64,000 bases of DNA, taken from assembly GCA_945862215.1 (NCBI GenBank), contig CAMAXY010000005.1, positions 21,466 through 85,465 of the forward strand. Reading direction: 5' to 3'. The stretch comes from Singulisphaera sp. GP187. GTDB lineage: Bacteria > Planctomycetota > Phycisphaerae > Phycisphaerales > SM1A02. The first letter of the stretch is position 1. Each line of letters opens with the position of its first letter. The translations under genes were made by a program, and so were the position numbers. Positions 55,683 to 63,158 of this stretch are shown here, piece after piece. Under the pieces are notes generated by a model, which worked only from the letters and a program-made list of their open reading frames with translations, was not told the DNA's origin and did not search any database.

Positions 55683-56078
55683 TCAATTTGAGCGAGGCTT
55701 GGCAGCATTCACACCATCACCAAAGTGTAAATCGAGATAGCGCGCAACATAATCCAAGATGCTCGAGCATTCAGGGATGTCAGGATTGCTGGTCGAACCA
55801 AGTGGTTCGAATCTCATGCCGCGGAAACGCTCTGCTGCGTCACGAAGCGAGAGTCCGTGTTGCAACGAAAGGCTGAATGCTCTGCAGAAACCTTGGATGA
55901 GACCTGAAAGGGTTGATCCCTCTTTGCTCATCTTGATAAAAATTTCTCCAGGACGCCCATCTGGGAAAAGTCCAACGGTCAGATAGCCCTCGTATGCCAT
56001 GATCGAAAATTTGTGAGTGAGGGAACGGCGCGTCTCTGGCAGGACTTCACGGCGTACATCAGGCGTCAAGGTACTCAT
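55683..56078 (-). CDS. Stand-alone C-terminal-domain protein of class II ribonucleotide reductase (NrdJ tail-like)
   Basis: A 131-residue protein from ATG 56078, behind GGAGG; ATG 56111 is an alternative. RRSLTHKFSIMAYEGYLTVGLFPDGRPGEIFIKMSKEGSTLSGLIQGFCRAFSLSLQHG and FRGMRFEPLGSTSNPDIPECSSILDYVARYL closely parallel the C-terminal region of adenosylcobalamin-dependent NrdJ, which carries the TSCPD segment. The terminal Cys pairs of full-length NrdJ are missing and no catalytic RNR subunit is nearby. It could be a regulatory or accessory module for RNR encoded elsewhere. Confidence 0.8.
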   Translation of the reverse strand: MSTLTPDVRREVLPETRRSLTHKFSIMAYEGYLTVGLFPDGRPGEIFIKMSKEGSTLSGLIQGFCRAFSLSLQHGLSLRDAAERFRGMRFEPLGSTSNPDIPECSSILDYVARYLDLHFGDGVNAAKPRSN

Positions 56079-56223
56079 GCGGAACAAACCTCCATCGAAG
56101 CAGGTGGACATCAGCGAATCCGTGCCGATGAAATCGGGGAAGCGCGGATCATTCGTCGAAAATAGATCACGCCGCCGAGATAGTCAATCGTCAAAGTACG
56201 TACAAATCCTACGGATTTTGTTC

Positions 56224-56250
56224 AATCAAAATAAAACCGCCGAAGCGGTT
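56224..56250 (-). terminator. Rho-independent terminator of rplI
   Basis: On the minus strand AACCGC-TTCG-GCGGTT is followed by TTATTTTGA. The 6-bp stem has a UUCG loop and its first base pairs overlap the rplI stop codon, so termination follows translation immediately. Confidence 0.85.
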
Positions 56251-56893
56251 ATTCTTTCGAAGACTTTTCGCGAGTCTTGCGGGCACTCTTCGTCCCACGG
56301 TCCGACTTGCCGTCATCCGACTTGCCCTTGCCCGACTTGCCCTTGGGCGCGTCATCAGAAGGTTCGTCGAATTGAGCATCATCGGCCGATGGTTCGGCAG
56401 TTCGCTGCGACGCAGAAGAGGTTTCCATTTCGATGATTCGATCTGGCTTGACTACGACGGTGATTTCCGCGACGAGGTCACGACCGAATTGGATCGTGAC
56501 TTGCTCAGTGGCGACGCGACGGATTGGATTGTTCAAGCGAACAGCGCGCATGTCGATTCCATAGCCTTCGATGATCAACTGATCGCTGATATCTCGTTGT
56601 GTAACCGCACCATAGAGCACGCCTTGATCGTTGCAAGCGCGGACAAGTGTCAGCGTAATGCCGGCGAGGCGGGCGATCACGGCTTCGCGCTCGGCGCGTT
56701 GCTTGGACAGATGAGCCTCTGCGATCGCACGAGCGGCCTTTAGAGATTCGATCTTCTCGGGGGTTGGAGCTTCCGCCATTGCATTTGGAAGGAGGAAGTT
56801 TCGGGCGAATCCAGGTCGTACCTTGACGACATCGCCGACCAATCCGAGGTTTTCGATCGTTTCGAGAAGCAGAAGTTCGTAATTACGTGCCAT
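56249..56893 (-). CDS. rplI: 50S ribosomal protein L9 with long C-terminal extension
   Basis: L9 binds 23S rRNA and restrains translocation. ELLLLETIENLGLVGDVVKVRPGFARNFLLPNAMA is the family N-terminal domain; a long central helix (EKIESLKAARAIAEAHLSKQRAEREAV) and the C-terminal domain (GVLYGAVTQRDISDQL) follow. Typical L9 is about 150 residues; this one has 214. The last 55 are low-complexity, first acidic then Lys/Ser/Gly-rich (PKGKSGKGKSDDGKSDRGTKSARK). Such tails are seen in some planctomycete ribosomal proteins. The usual rpsF-ssb-rpsR neighbours are absent. Confidence 0.95.
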   Translation of the reverse strand: MARNYELLLLETIENLGLVGDVVKVRPGFARNFLLPNAMAEAPTPEKIESLKAARAIAEAHLSKQRAEREAVIARLAGITLTLVRACNDQGVLYGAVTQRDISDQLIIEGYGIDMRAVRLNNPIRRVATEQVTIQFGRDLVAEITVVVKPDRIIEMETSSASQRTAEPSADDAQFDEPSDDAPKGKSGKGKSDDGKSDRGTKSARKTREKSSKE

Positions 56894-57012
56894 GAGTCGC
56901 TGTCCTTTCGTGGGGAGAGTTAGAGGTGCCGCCAGGCCTCAGCGATTTTCTCTTCGCACATGCGGGAGAAGGTGGCTTCAGATGTGACCGCTCTTGGCGA
57001 GCGGGGGGGCAA

Positions 57013-57041
57013 AGTATCGCAGAATCGCCCCCGACTTGCAA
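57013..57041 (-). promoter_or_regulatory. rplI promoter
   Basis: On the minus strand TTGCAA (57036-57041), 17 bases, then GATACT (57013-57018), leaving a leader of about 115 bases before rplI. The leader was not recognised as a known ribosomal-protein regulatory structure. Confidence 0.5.
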
Positions 57042-57060
57042 GTGGCTGATCGAATCCAAT

Positions 57061-58452
57061 TTATGTCGCGACTTGAACCCTCAAGTGATGGATCATGTCG
57101 ATCTTGGTGATGAGGCCATAAAAAACTTTGCCGTCGTGGACCACTGCGACTCGGTCGGCTCGAAAAATCGGCATCAAATCATCTGAGGATTTCGATGGAT
57201 GGATCGTCTCGACCCTGCTGGTCATATGCGCGCCGACTAAATCGTTGCTCGCATGCGGATCGCGACCAAGCGCCAACAGAACATCGCTTTCGTCCAGGAT
57301 TCCAACAAGCGCTTCGTTCGAATCAAGCACTGCCATCTGGCTGACTCCGAACATTCGCATCTTGCGAATCGCCAAACTGAGCGGCAACTTTGGCTGCAAG
57401 ACGAAATCTTCGCCACGATCATGACGACGTGTGATCAAGTCACGCAGATCACCATTTTTCTCGCGCGCAAGAAAACCTTGGTCGCGCATCCAGAAGTCGT
57501 TGTACATCTTGGAAAGATATTTCGCACCACTGTCGCAGATGAGTGTCACGACACGCTTGGGAGTTGTTTGCTCGCGGCAATATTGAAGAGCGGCATGCAT
57601 GAGAACGCCAACGCTTGATCCTGCCAAGATGCCCTCTTTGCGCAGCAGTTCGCGCACGGCGGCGAATGCTTCAGCGTCGGTCACGGTGTAGGCATGATCA
57701 ATTACGTTCATGTCGAGAATTGAAGGAACGAAATCCTCGCCGATTCCTTCCACAAGCCACGATCCGGCTTCGACGATTTTTCCCTCGTTTACAAGCGGTG
57801 CGAGGATCGATCCACGCGGATCTGCAAGAATAATTTGGCACTTGGGATTATGCGATTTCAGATAAGCGCCAACACCTGCGATCGTTCCACCCGATCCAAC
57901 GCCAGCAACAAACGCATCAATATCTCCGCCCATTTGCTTCCAGATTTCTGGACCAGTTGTTTCGAAGTGAGCACGCGTGTTGTCATCGTTTGCAAATTGA
58001 TTGACATAGAACGAATTGGGATCTTCGTCCGCCATTCGTTGCGCCATGTCTTGGTAATACTCAGGATGACCTTTGGCGACATCGGATCGCGTCAACACAA
58101 CTTCCGCACCCATCGCACGAAGATGTGCCATCTTTTCATCGCTCATCTTGTCGGGCATGACGACGGTCAACTTGTATCCCTTGAGTGCTCCGATCAGCGC
58201 GAGTGCGATACCAGTATTGCCTGCAGTTGCTTCGATGATTCGGCCACCTGGTTTCAACTTTCCAGATTGCTCTGCAGAAGCGATCATCGCAACGGCGATG
58301 CGATCTTTGACGGATTGACCTGGATTGAGATTCTCCAGCTTCACAAATAGTTTGCACACCCCAGTATCAATCTTGCTGATTTGGAGCATCGGCGTATTGC
58401 CGATCATGTCGAGCAGGCTGGAATATATTGGGGCAGTCGTGGCGGTGGTCAT
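57061..58452 (-). CDS. Cystathionine beta-synthase (PLP domain + CBS pair)
   Basis: A 463-residue fold-type II PLP enzyme. LLDMIGNTPMLQISKID and NLNPGQSVKDRIAVAMI (PLP Lys in SVKDR), TAGNTGIALAL and GVGSGGTIAGVGAYLK are typical. C-terminal residues about 330-463 form two CBS domains (LPLSLAIRKMRMFGVSQMAVLDS, LMPIFRADRVAVVHDGKVFYGLITKIDM), which fits cystathionine beta-synthase over plain cysteine synthase. It makes cystathionine from serine and homocysteine. Start ATG 58452 leaves 23 bases to the divergent rsmJ; the track TTG start at 58476 would overlap it. Confidence 0.9.
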   Translation of the reverse strand: MTTATTAPIYSSLLDMIGNTPMLQISKIDTGVCKLFVKLENLNPGQSVKDRIAVAMIASAEQSGKLKPGGRIIEATAGNTGIALALIGALKGYKLTVVMPDKMSDEKMAHLRAMGAEVVLTRSDVAKGHPEYYQDMAQRMADEDPNSFYVNQFANDDNTRAHFETTGPEIWKQMGGDIDAFVAGVGSGGTIAGVGAYLKSHNPKCQIILADPRGSILAPLVNEGKIVEAGSWLVEGIGEDFVPSILDMNVIDHAYTVTDAEAFAAVRELLRKEGILAGSSVGVLMHAALQYCREQTTPKRVVTLICDSGAKYLSKMYNDFWMRDQGFLAREKNGDLRDLITRRHDRGEDFVLQPKLPLSLAIRKMRMFGVSQMAVLDSNEALVGILDESDVLLALGRDPHASNDLVGAHMTSRVETIHPSKSSDDLMPIFRADRVAVVHDGKVFYGLITKIDMIHHLRVQVAT

Positions 58453-58475
58453 CTGTCGAGTGTAATACTCCTGCA

Positions 58476-59153
58476 ATGAGCGGTTCTCAAGAAAATGTCG
58501 TGGTTGGATTCGATCCGGATGGACGGATGGAATTGGTCCATGTCGGCGAACAGCCCGGCCATGGGGCCGCGGTCGACTTTCGCCGCGTCACATTGCGTGG
58601 AATTTCTTCGCAACCGCTGGTTCGTGCATGTGGCGAGCGCGGTCGCCTTCTTGATACGACGGCAGGACTCGGTGGAGATTCTTGGATTCTCGCAGCGGCA
58701 GGTTTTTCCGTTACTGCGATCGAGCGATCTGCTTTGGTCTGTCAAGTTTTGCGCGATGGAGTTGATCGAGCCAAGAGTGATTCACGATTGAATGCAATTG
58801 CAAGTCGCATCGAAGTGCGCCAGGAAAATGCAGTGGATGTTTTGCAAGCCAATTCCGATTCGTGGGCGACCATCTATCTTGATCCGATGTATCCGCCCAA
58901 GCTAGGAAGCGCTCTTGCACCAAAACCGATTCGTGTTGTGCGGGCTGCGGTCGGCGATGACCTTGATTCCTCGAACCTTTTTCTCGCGGCAGTCGCTGCG
59001 CAGTGGAATCGAATCGTTGTAAAGCGACCGCATCACGCGGAGCCACTGTGTGCAGAGCCCGACATTGTTTTCAACAGCAAACTTGTGCGATACGACGTCT
59101 ATGTTCGAGAGGGATCAAGCCTTCGGACCATTCGCGCAAAGGCGAAGTCATGA
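58476..59153 (+). CDS. rsmJ: 16S rRNA m2G methyltransferase RsmJ-like
   Basis: A 225-residue Rossmann-fold methyltransferase. RVTLRGISSQPLVRACGERG then LLDTTAGLGGDSWILAAAGFSVTAIERS is the SAM-binding motif, IYLDPMYPPKLGSALAPKPIRV matches the RsmJ catalytic motif (DPMFPxKxKSAL), and VVKRPHHAEPL follows. RsmJ (DUF548) methylates G1516 of E. coli 16S rRNA. I start at ATG 58476. It overlaps rsmE by 4 bases, so two 16S rRNA methyltransferases are coupled. Confidence 0.85.
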   Translation: MSGSQENVVVGFDPDGRMELVHVGEQPGHGAAVDFRRVTLRGISSQPLVRACGERGRLLDTTAGLGGDSWILAAAGFSVTAIERSALVCQVLRDGVDRAKSDSRLNAIASRIEVRQENAVDVLQANSDSWATIYLDPMYPPKLGSALAPKPIRVVRAAVGDDLDSSNLFLAAVAAQWNRIVVKRPHHAEPLCAEPDIVFNSKLVRYDVYVREGSSLRTIRAKAKS

Positions 59154-59860
59154 GTGCGCCATGGATTTTTGTGCCACAATTGCCACCGAGCGCGCCATCG
59201 ACTTGTCGAGTTGATGCAGACGAAGCAAAGCACGCAGCTGGAAGTCGTCGATTACGAACTGGAGATCGCATGCATCTCTTTGATGGACGTGGAGTGCTCG
59301 CAGACGCATCGATGGGAGTATTGAATCGTGATGGTTCAATCGATGCAGAGATCGACGCACTGCGCGCACAACCGTTGCTTGCGCCGATGCTCGAAATCGC
59401 CAGCGCTGTGCCAAAAGGGGATCGACTTGGAACCTTGCTTGAATCACTTGGGCCGCTGGGCGCAGCGCGATGGACCCCTCTGAATTGCACTCATTCCGTG
59501 TTGAAATGGTCGATTTCGCACGAACCGCGCACTCGTCGCGTGTTGATTTCTTCCTGCAAGCAATCGCATCAATCTTGGTTGCCGCAGATCGCGGCCTCGT
59601 GTGCGCCTGAATTTGCTGCGCGCGATGCGATCTCTCGAGGATTGCAAGTATTCATCGCGCATCCTGGAGGCGAATTGATTTCTTCCGCAGGTCGCATTTC
59701 ATCTCCGGCATCATTTCTCATAGGTCCCGAAGGCGGATTCACCGAAGCAGAATTGCAAGCAGTCGAATCACTCGGCGCGCGCAGAGTTTCGCTGGGTAGT
59801 GCAATACTTCGAATTGAATTAGCGGTTTCATGCGTGCTCGCGAATGCTCGCCTCGCATGA
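59150..59860 (+). CDS. rsmE: 16S rRNA m3U1498 methyltransferase RsmE
   Basis: A 236-residue SPOUT-class enzyme that methylates U1498 of 16S rRNA. I start at ATG 59150, inside the ATGA overlap with rsmJ. An N-terminal PUA-like domain (HAAGSRRLRTGDRMHLFDGRG) precedes the SPOUT domain, whose knot is visible in FLIGPEGGFTEAELQAVESLGARRVSLGSAILRIELAV (IGPEGG and SLGxxILRxETA-type motif, with Leu for Thr). Complete. Confidence 0.93.
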   Translation: MSAPWIFVPQLPPSAPSTCRVDADEAKHAAGSRRLRTGDRMHLFDGRGVLADASMGVLNRDGSIDAEIDALRAQPLLAPMLEIASAVPKGDRLGTLLESLGPLGAARWTPLNCTHSVLKWSISHEPRTRRVLISSCKQSHQSWLPQIAASCAPEFAARDAISRGLQVFIAHPGGELISSAGRISSPASFLIGPEGGFTEAELQAVESLGARRVSLGSAILRIELAVSCVLANARLA

Positions 59861-59956
59861 ATGCTCGCAAAAATTCTTCCTACGTGAGTCCGCCAATTAG
59901 GAGAACCTGCGCAGAGAGTTCATTTGGTCAACCAAATGCCTCAGAGCGAATCGAAA

Positions 59957-60029
59957 TGGAGCGTATCGGAGTTGAACCGATAACCTCCGCCTTGCAAAGG
60001 CGGCGCTCTGCCAATTGAGCTAACGCCCC
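59957..60029 (-). tRNA. tRNA-Ala, anticodon TGC
   Basis: On the minus strand GGGGCGT...ACGCTCC form the acceptor with discriminator A. D arm AGCTCAATTGGCAGAGC, anticodon arm CCGCC-TTTGCAA-GGCGG with anticodon TGC, and T arm ATCGGTTCAACTCCGAT are all present. CCA is not encoded. Confidence 0.95.
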
Positions 60030-60097
60030 AGTGGAAACAAATCACTAGGCATCGCCATAGTAACGAACATTTGCCAACGGTGTTGTGCGGCGAACTT

Positions 60098-60181
60098 GAG
60101 CCACTTATATGCATAAGTGATCAGCCATAAAAATATCCCGCCCGGCTCGAACAGTCCTCAGCGACCCCAGCCAGATTTACA
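60098..60181 (+). repeat. Palindromic repeat fragment, copy D
   Basis: GAGCCACTTATATGCATAAGTGATCAGCC, then CCCGGCTCGAACAGTCCTCAGCGACC and AGATTTAC correspond to the left end and left P1 arm of the repeat, in the same orientation and diverged. It is truncated at nearly the same place as the partial unit in copy B. CACTTA/TAAGTG form a perfect inverted repeat here. The 3' end of the convergent Cys-rich gene is inside the repeat: its last residues (WGR and the stop) are read from repeat DNA. Confidence 0.75.
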
Positions 60182-60739
60182 ACCAGTTACGCCATCCTGA
60201 ATCAATTGACTATTCGTTGGATCTATGAACGGGCCTATGACGGAAGTGCAGGCGCAAGTACTGCCACCACAATTAGCGTGCGTGATGAAGACCCATCCGC
60301 TTCCACACTTGCATACACATCCGAACGTGTATCCACCCACAGCGACAGCCTCTCCAACCACGACGCTCTCGCCAGGCTCAAGCGAGATGAGTTCGCCGCC
60401 GTCGAGAGTGATGAGCAGCGAGGTTGCACATCCTTCATTGACCAGCACCCCATCCACAATGGAGTCAAACACTTGAACTTCGGTTCCAACAGTGATCCAA
60501 GATTGATCAATGAGCGTCCAACTGGCGGTCGAAACAGAAGTTCCAGACAGCACCATCACTCCTGATTCTGCGAGATGATTCGTGCAATCCGGCAAGAAGC
60601 GATTCAGTGGCGCCGGATTTGATTGGTGCGCTGTTGCAAGGATTGTGCAAATGATGGTGACACTCGCCGCGGCGATCCCAGCAATCAATACTGGAAATGA
60701 AAAGGCGCGCTTTGGATTGATGGCTTGAAGCAGTTTCAT
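60158..60739 (-). CDS. Exported Cys-rich protein under PadR-type operator
   Basis: I start at ATG 60739 (MKLLQAINPKRAF), 6 bases after GGAG, giving 193 residues. One N-terminal hydrophobic segment (FPVLIAGIAAASVTIICTILATA) is a signal or anchor. The mature part has a beta-rich region (ISLEPGESVVVGEAVAVGGYTF) and then a Cys cluster: FGCVCKCGSGW, HANCGGSTCACTSVIG and TGCKSGWGR. No family recognised. It is transcribed from a consensus promoter overlapped by a palindromic operator and is divergent from padR. The C-terminus is encoded by repeat copy D. Confidence 0.65.
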   Translation of the reverse strand: MKLLQAINPKRAFSFPVLIAGIAAASVTIICTILATAHQSNPAPLNRFLPDCTNHLAESGVMVLSGTSVSTASWTLIDQSWITVGTEVQVFDSIVDGVLVNEGCATSLLITLDGGELISLEPGESVVVGEAVAVGGYTFGCVCKCGSGWVFITHANCGGSTCACTSVIGPFIDPTNSQLIQDGVTGCKSGWGR

Positions 60740-60795
60740 AGCGGTCTCCGTGTAGAAAGGAAGAAGTTGCATGCATCCACGATGGATGCCATTTG

Positions 60796-60830
60796 TATGC
60801 ATAGTATATCTATGCATAAGCAGTTGTCAA
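60796..60830 (-). promoter_or_regulatory. Consensus promoter with overlapping palindromic operator 1
   Basis: On the minus strand TTGACA (60825-60830), 16 bases, TATACT (60803-60808). The palindrome TATGCATAG-TATAT-CTATGCATA (60796-60818) covers the -10 box, so a bound dimer would block transcription of the Cys-rich gene. The core half-sites match operator 2. Confidence 0.8.
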
Positions 60831-60880
60831 CTCCTTAGCGTTTTTTTAAATTTTCTGAAGAGTCTGGATTTGCACACGAA

Positions 60881-60897
60881 GCATAGATAGACTATGC
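60881..60897 (+). promoter_or_regulatory. Operator 2 at the padR start
   Basis: GCATAG-ATAGA-CTATGC has the same half-sites and 5-base spacing as operator 1. It covers the first possible padR start codon, so it is placed for autorepression. Confidence 0.75.
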
Positions 60898-61259
60898 GTA
60901 TGACTATTGACCCTATGGGCGCCCCGCCAGGCACGTTGGACATGATGATTTTGTCGCTCTTGGTCGAAGAGCCTTTGCATGGTTACTTGTTGGCTCGACG
61001 GATCGAAGAGCGCAGCGGCGGGGTCCTCGGAATTGAAGAAGGGTCGCTCTACCCAGCACTGCAACGATTGCGCAAGCGAAAGGTTGTTTCGGATGAGTGG
61101 CTCACACAGGAGAGCGGGCGAAAAATTCGGGTGTATTCGATTACACGCGCGGGTCGTAAGGAACTCGTGCAGACTGCTGGGCAATGGCGAACAGTCAATG
61201 CTGCAGTCGAGAAAATTATCCAAAGCATAAAAGGGGAGCGCAGTGTCCGACTTACCTAG
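60894..61259 (+). CDS. PadR-family transcriptional repressor
   Basis: A winged-helix protein of 114-121 residues; starts are possible at 60894 (inside operator 2), 60900 and 60915. TLDMMILSLLVEEPLHGYLLARRIEERS is the PadR N-terminal helix-turn-helix with the typical HGY, IEEGSLYPALQRLRKRKVVSDEW the recognition helix and wing, and RKIRVYSITRAGRKELVQTAGQW the end. This small PadR-s1 form is usually encoded directly before a membrane protein with a HAAS/permease-prefix domain, as here. Likely represses itself, that partner and the divergent Cys-rich gene. Confidence 0.9.
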   Translation: MRMTIDPMGAPPGTLDMMILSLLVEEPLHGYLLARRIEERSGGVLGIEEGSLYPALQRLRKRKVVSDEWLTQESGRKIRVYSITRAGRKELVQTAGQWRTVNAAVEKIIQSIKGERSVRLT

Positions 61260-61920
61260 CGAGAGTGAAGAACTTCGTCTGGAGATGGAAACTCATCTCT
61301 CGATGCTCGAGGAGGACGCACGAAAGTCGGGCGCATCATCATCCGATGCCACACGCGATGCCGAGAAGCGATTTGGCAGTGCCGCAGATCACTTTCGAGA
61401 ATCGCTTGCCGAGTGGACGCACAAGCAGCGATCGTTACGGAACACGCTGATCGCGATTGCGCTCGGTGCCGTTGTTATTTCTGCAGTCGGAATCGTCGTC
61501 AATGTTCGATTGTTAAACGACTTGCGCACGACCGTCTCTGGTTGGGTTGAACGATCGAGCAATTCGGTTCCGGAGCTTGGGAAGTTTCGCTACGAGGGCA
61601 TCATGGTTGAAGTCACATGGGTGAGCGCTGTAGGAGTGGTTCGCAGCGACATGCCCATGATGGTGGCCGATTGGCGGGTGCTCACGGCGCCAGTTTCGAG
61701 TCAATGTCGCGAGCGAGAGTTCGCGATGATTGAATTCGAGGTCACCGACGCGATTGAGCCGTACTTTCTTGGCGTTCCCGTTGGCACCAAATTGACCTGC
61801 ACTCCCAAGGCGCTGATTGCGATTGATTGGCATTCCGCACAACCACCAACGTCATTTTCCGATTGGCTACGTCAGGCTGGAGGGGCAATCAGGCTGATTC
61901 GATGTGTGGAATGTCCATGA
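61243..61920 (+). CDS. PadR-partner membrane protein with HAAS/permease-prefix-like N-terminus
   Basis: A 225-residue protein starting with GTG, overlapping padR by 17 bases. The N-terminal 60 residues (ELRLEMETHLSMLEEDARKSGASSSDATRDAEKRFGSA) match the cytoplasmic prefix domain often fused to ABC permeases and coupled to PadR. One transmembrane helix (TLIAIALGAVVISAVGIVVNV) follows, then a soluble extracytoplasmic domain (residues about 95-225) that is not a MacB/FtsX permease. The HAAS prefix without a permease suggests signal coupling to a different output. Function unknown. Confidence 0.7.
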   Translation: MSDLPSESEELRLEMETHLSMLEEDARKSGASSSDATRDAEKRFGSAADHFRESLAEWTHKQRSLRNTLIAIALGAVVISAVGIVVNVRLLNDLRTTVSGWVERSSNSVPELGKFRYEGIMVEVTWVSAVGVVRSDMPMMVADWRVLTAPVSSQCREREFAMIEFEVTDAIEPYFLGVPVGTKLTCTPKALIAIDWHSAQPPTSFSDWLRQAGGAIRLIRCVECP

Positions 61921-61963
61921 ATTGAGGGCGTTCGTTGCGATTACGGACTGGACTTGCTCAATC

Positions 61964-62935
61964 TCAGTGGTCACGGGCGAGGTTCACACTGAGGTTCACA
62001 CTGAGGTTCACACTGAGGTTCACATAGTCAGGGCGATCCGCCACATCGGCATGGATGAAGCTGCGCACGACCCGAGCGTGATGAAGGAGAAAGACGCCTG
62101 GCATCTGTGTGCCATCACCGTCGAGTGCACCGGGATGATGACCAGCGAGCAGCGACGTGAATCCACGCCACCACACGCCAAATCCCAGCAACTGTGCGAA
62201 CCGTCCACGGCGCAGACCGAGCACGCGATAAAGTCGGCGCTCTGGATCTGCGATAGCAGGTACATCGCCGAGTCCATAGTGAGCAGTAAAAGCAACAAAC
62301 GACTCCGCACTGCCCATATGTATGAGGACAAGACGGGTGCCGTTTTTCTCAATGCTGTGGCGACTCGCTGCGAGATCTGCGAGCGCTTCACGGCAGAAGC
62401 TGCAGCCTGAATGGCGCAGGAAAACTAAGAGCACCGGACTTTCGTTGGAGAGATCCGCGAGGCTGCTGCCGTTGCTAGTCAGCGTCTCCTTCAGCAGAGT
62501 GGATTCATCCGGCAATGTCTCTGCGCCAGCGTCGCTGAGATAAGCCGTCCAAGCGTGTCTGAGTATGAGCGCAAAGGGCACCCACCAAATGAGATCATTG
62601 GTGATGCAGTTCAGCGCAAAGGCCCATGGCAGCTGCTCGGTCCACAGCGCTTGGATCATGCCCAGTGGACCGAAGACCTTTCCGAGAAACCCCACTAGCA
62701 CGATCGGCCAATGTCGCACGGGATCAAAGGCGGCGATGGCATAGCCGATGCCGTAAACGCCCACGATCATCCCGATGCATTGCCAGAACTGCGGGTAATT
62801 GGGTTGCGGCATGCGCAACCAATCAAAAATTGCGCCAGGAAATAGCACTGCGAAACCGCCCCAGAGCACGTTGTAGAGTCCGGCGGCGAGCAAGACATTT
62901 CGCATCCAGCGCGGTGATGAAGAGCGGGTGTTCAT
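61964..62935 (-). CDS. Membrane protein fused to AhpC/TSA_2 (SelL/PRXL2-like) peroxiredoxin domain
   Basis: I start at ATG 62935 (MNTRSSSPRWMRN), giving 323 residues; the longer track ORF from 63109 has a polar, unlikely N-terminus. Residues about 12-140 hold roughly four transmembrane helices (LYNVLWGGFAVLFPG, CIGMIVGVYGIGYAI, IVLVGFLGKVFGPLG, ITNDLIWWVPFALIL). The C-terminal half is a thioredoxin-fold domain with redox motif SGCSFCREAL and QMPGVFLLHHARVVRSF, as in the SelL/AhpC-TSA_2 family, where UxxU replaces CxxC in some members. The tail NLSVNLSVNLSVNL is from a 12-bp tandem repeat. Confidence 0.75.
   Translation of the reverse strand: MNTRSSSPRWMRNVLLAAGLYNVLWGGFAVLFPGAIFDWLRMPQPNYPQFWQCIGMIVGVYGIGYAIAAFDPVRHWPIVLVGFLGKVFGPLGMIQALWTEQLPWAFALNCITNDLIWWVPFALILRHAWTAYLSDAGAETLPDESTLLKETLTSNGSSLADLSNESPVLLVFLRHSGCSFCREALADLAASRHSIEKNGTRLVLIHMGSAESFVAFTAHYGLGDVPAIADPERRLYRVLGLRRGRFAQLLGFGVWWRGFTSLLAGHHPGALDGDGTQMPGVFLLHHARVVRSFIHADVADRPDYVNLSVNLSVNLSVNLARDH
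61981..62028. repeat. 12-bp tandem repeat in gene 3' end
   Basis: GGTTCACACTGA occurs three times and a fourth diverged unit follows (GGTTCACATAGT). It encodes the repeated NLSV tail of the minus-strand membrane peroxiredoxin-like protein. Confidence 0.88.
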
Positions 62936-63158
62936 AGGTGTGTTGACTCTGTTGTGATTCTCAAGCAATCGTCGATGCTTGGTTTGTACATCCCACTGCA
63001 CTTCCTCACTTTCAGTGGACACAATTGAGCGAACATTCTTACTCATTTTAGTATCCACGGAATCGGGTGTGTCCAGGCCGACTTCGTCCATTCTCTCTAT
63101 CACATTCACGAGGTCCCGTCAGGAATGTCCTGTAACTTAGAAACACGAGGATATACAC

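Noticed and set aside
61904-62410. 168-aa plus-strand ORF
   Set aside because: It is antisense to the membrane peroxiredoxin-like gene, which has strong domain evidence; its EVHTEVHTEVHT stretch comes from the 12-bp repeat.
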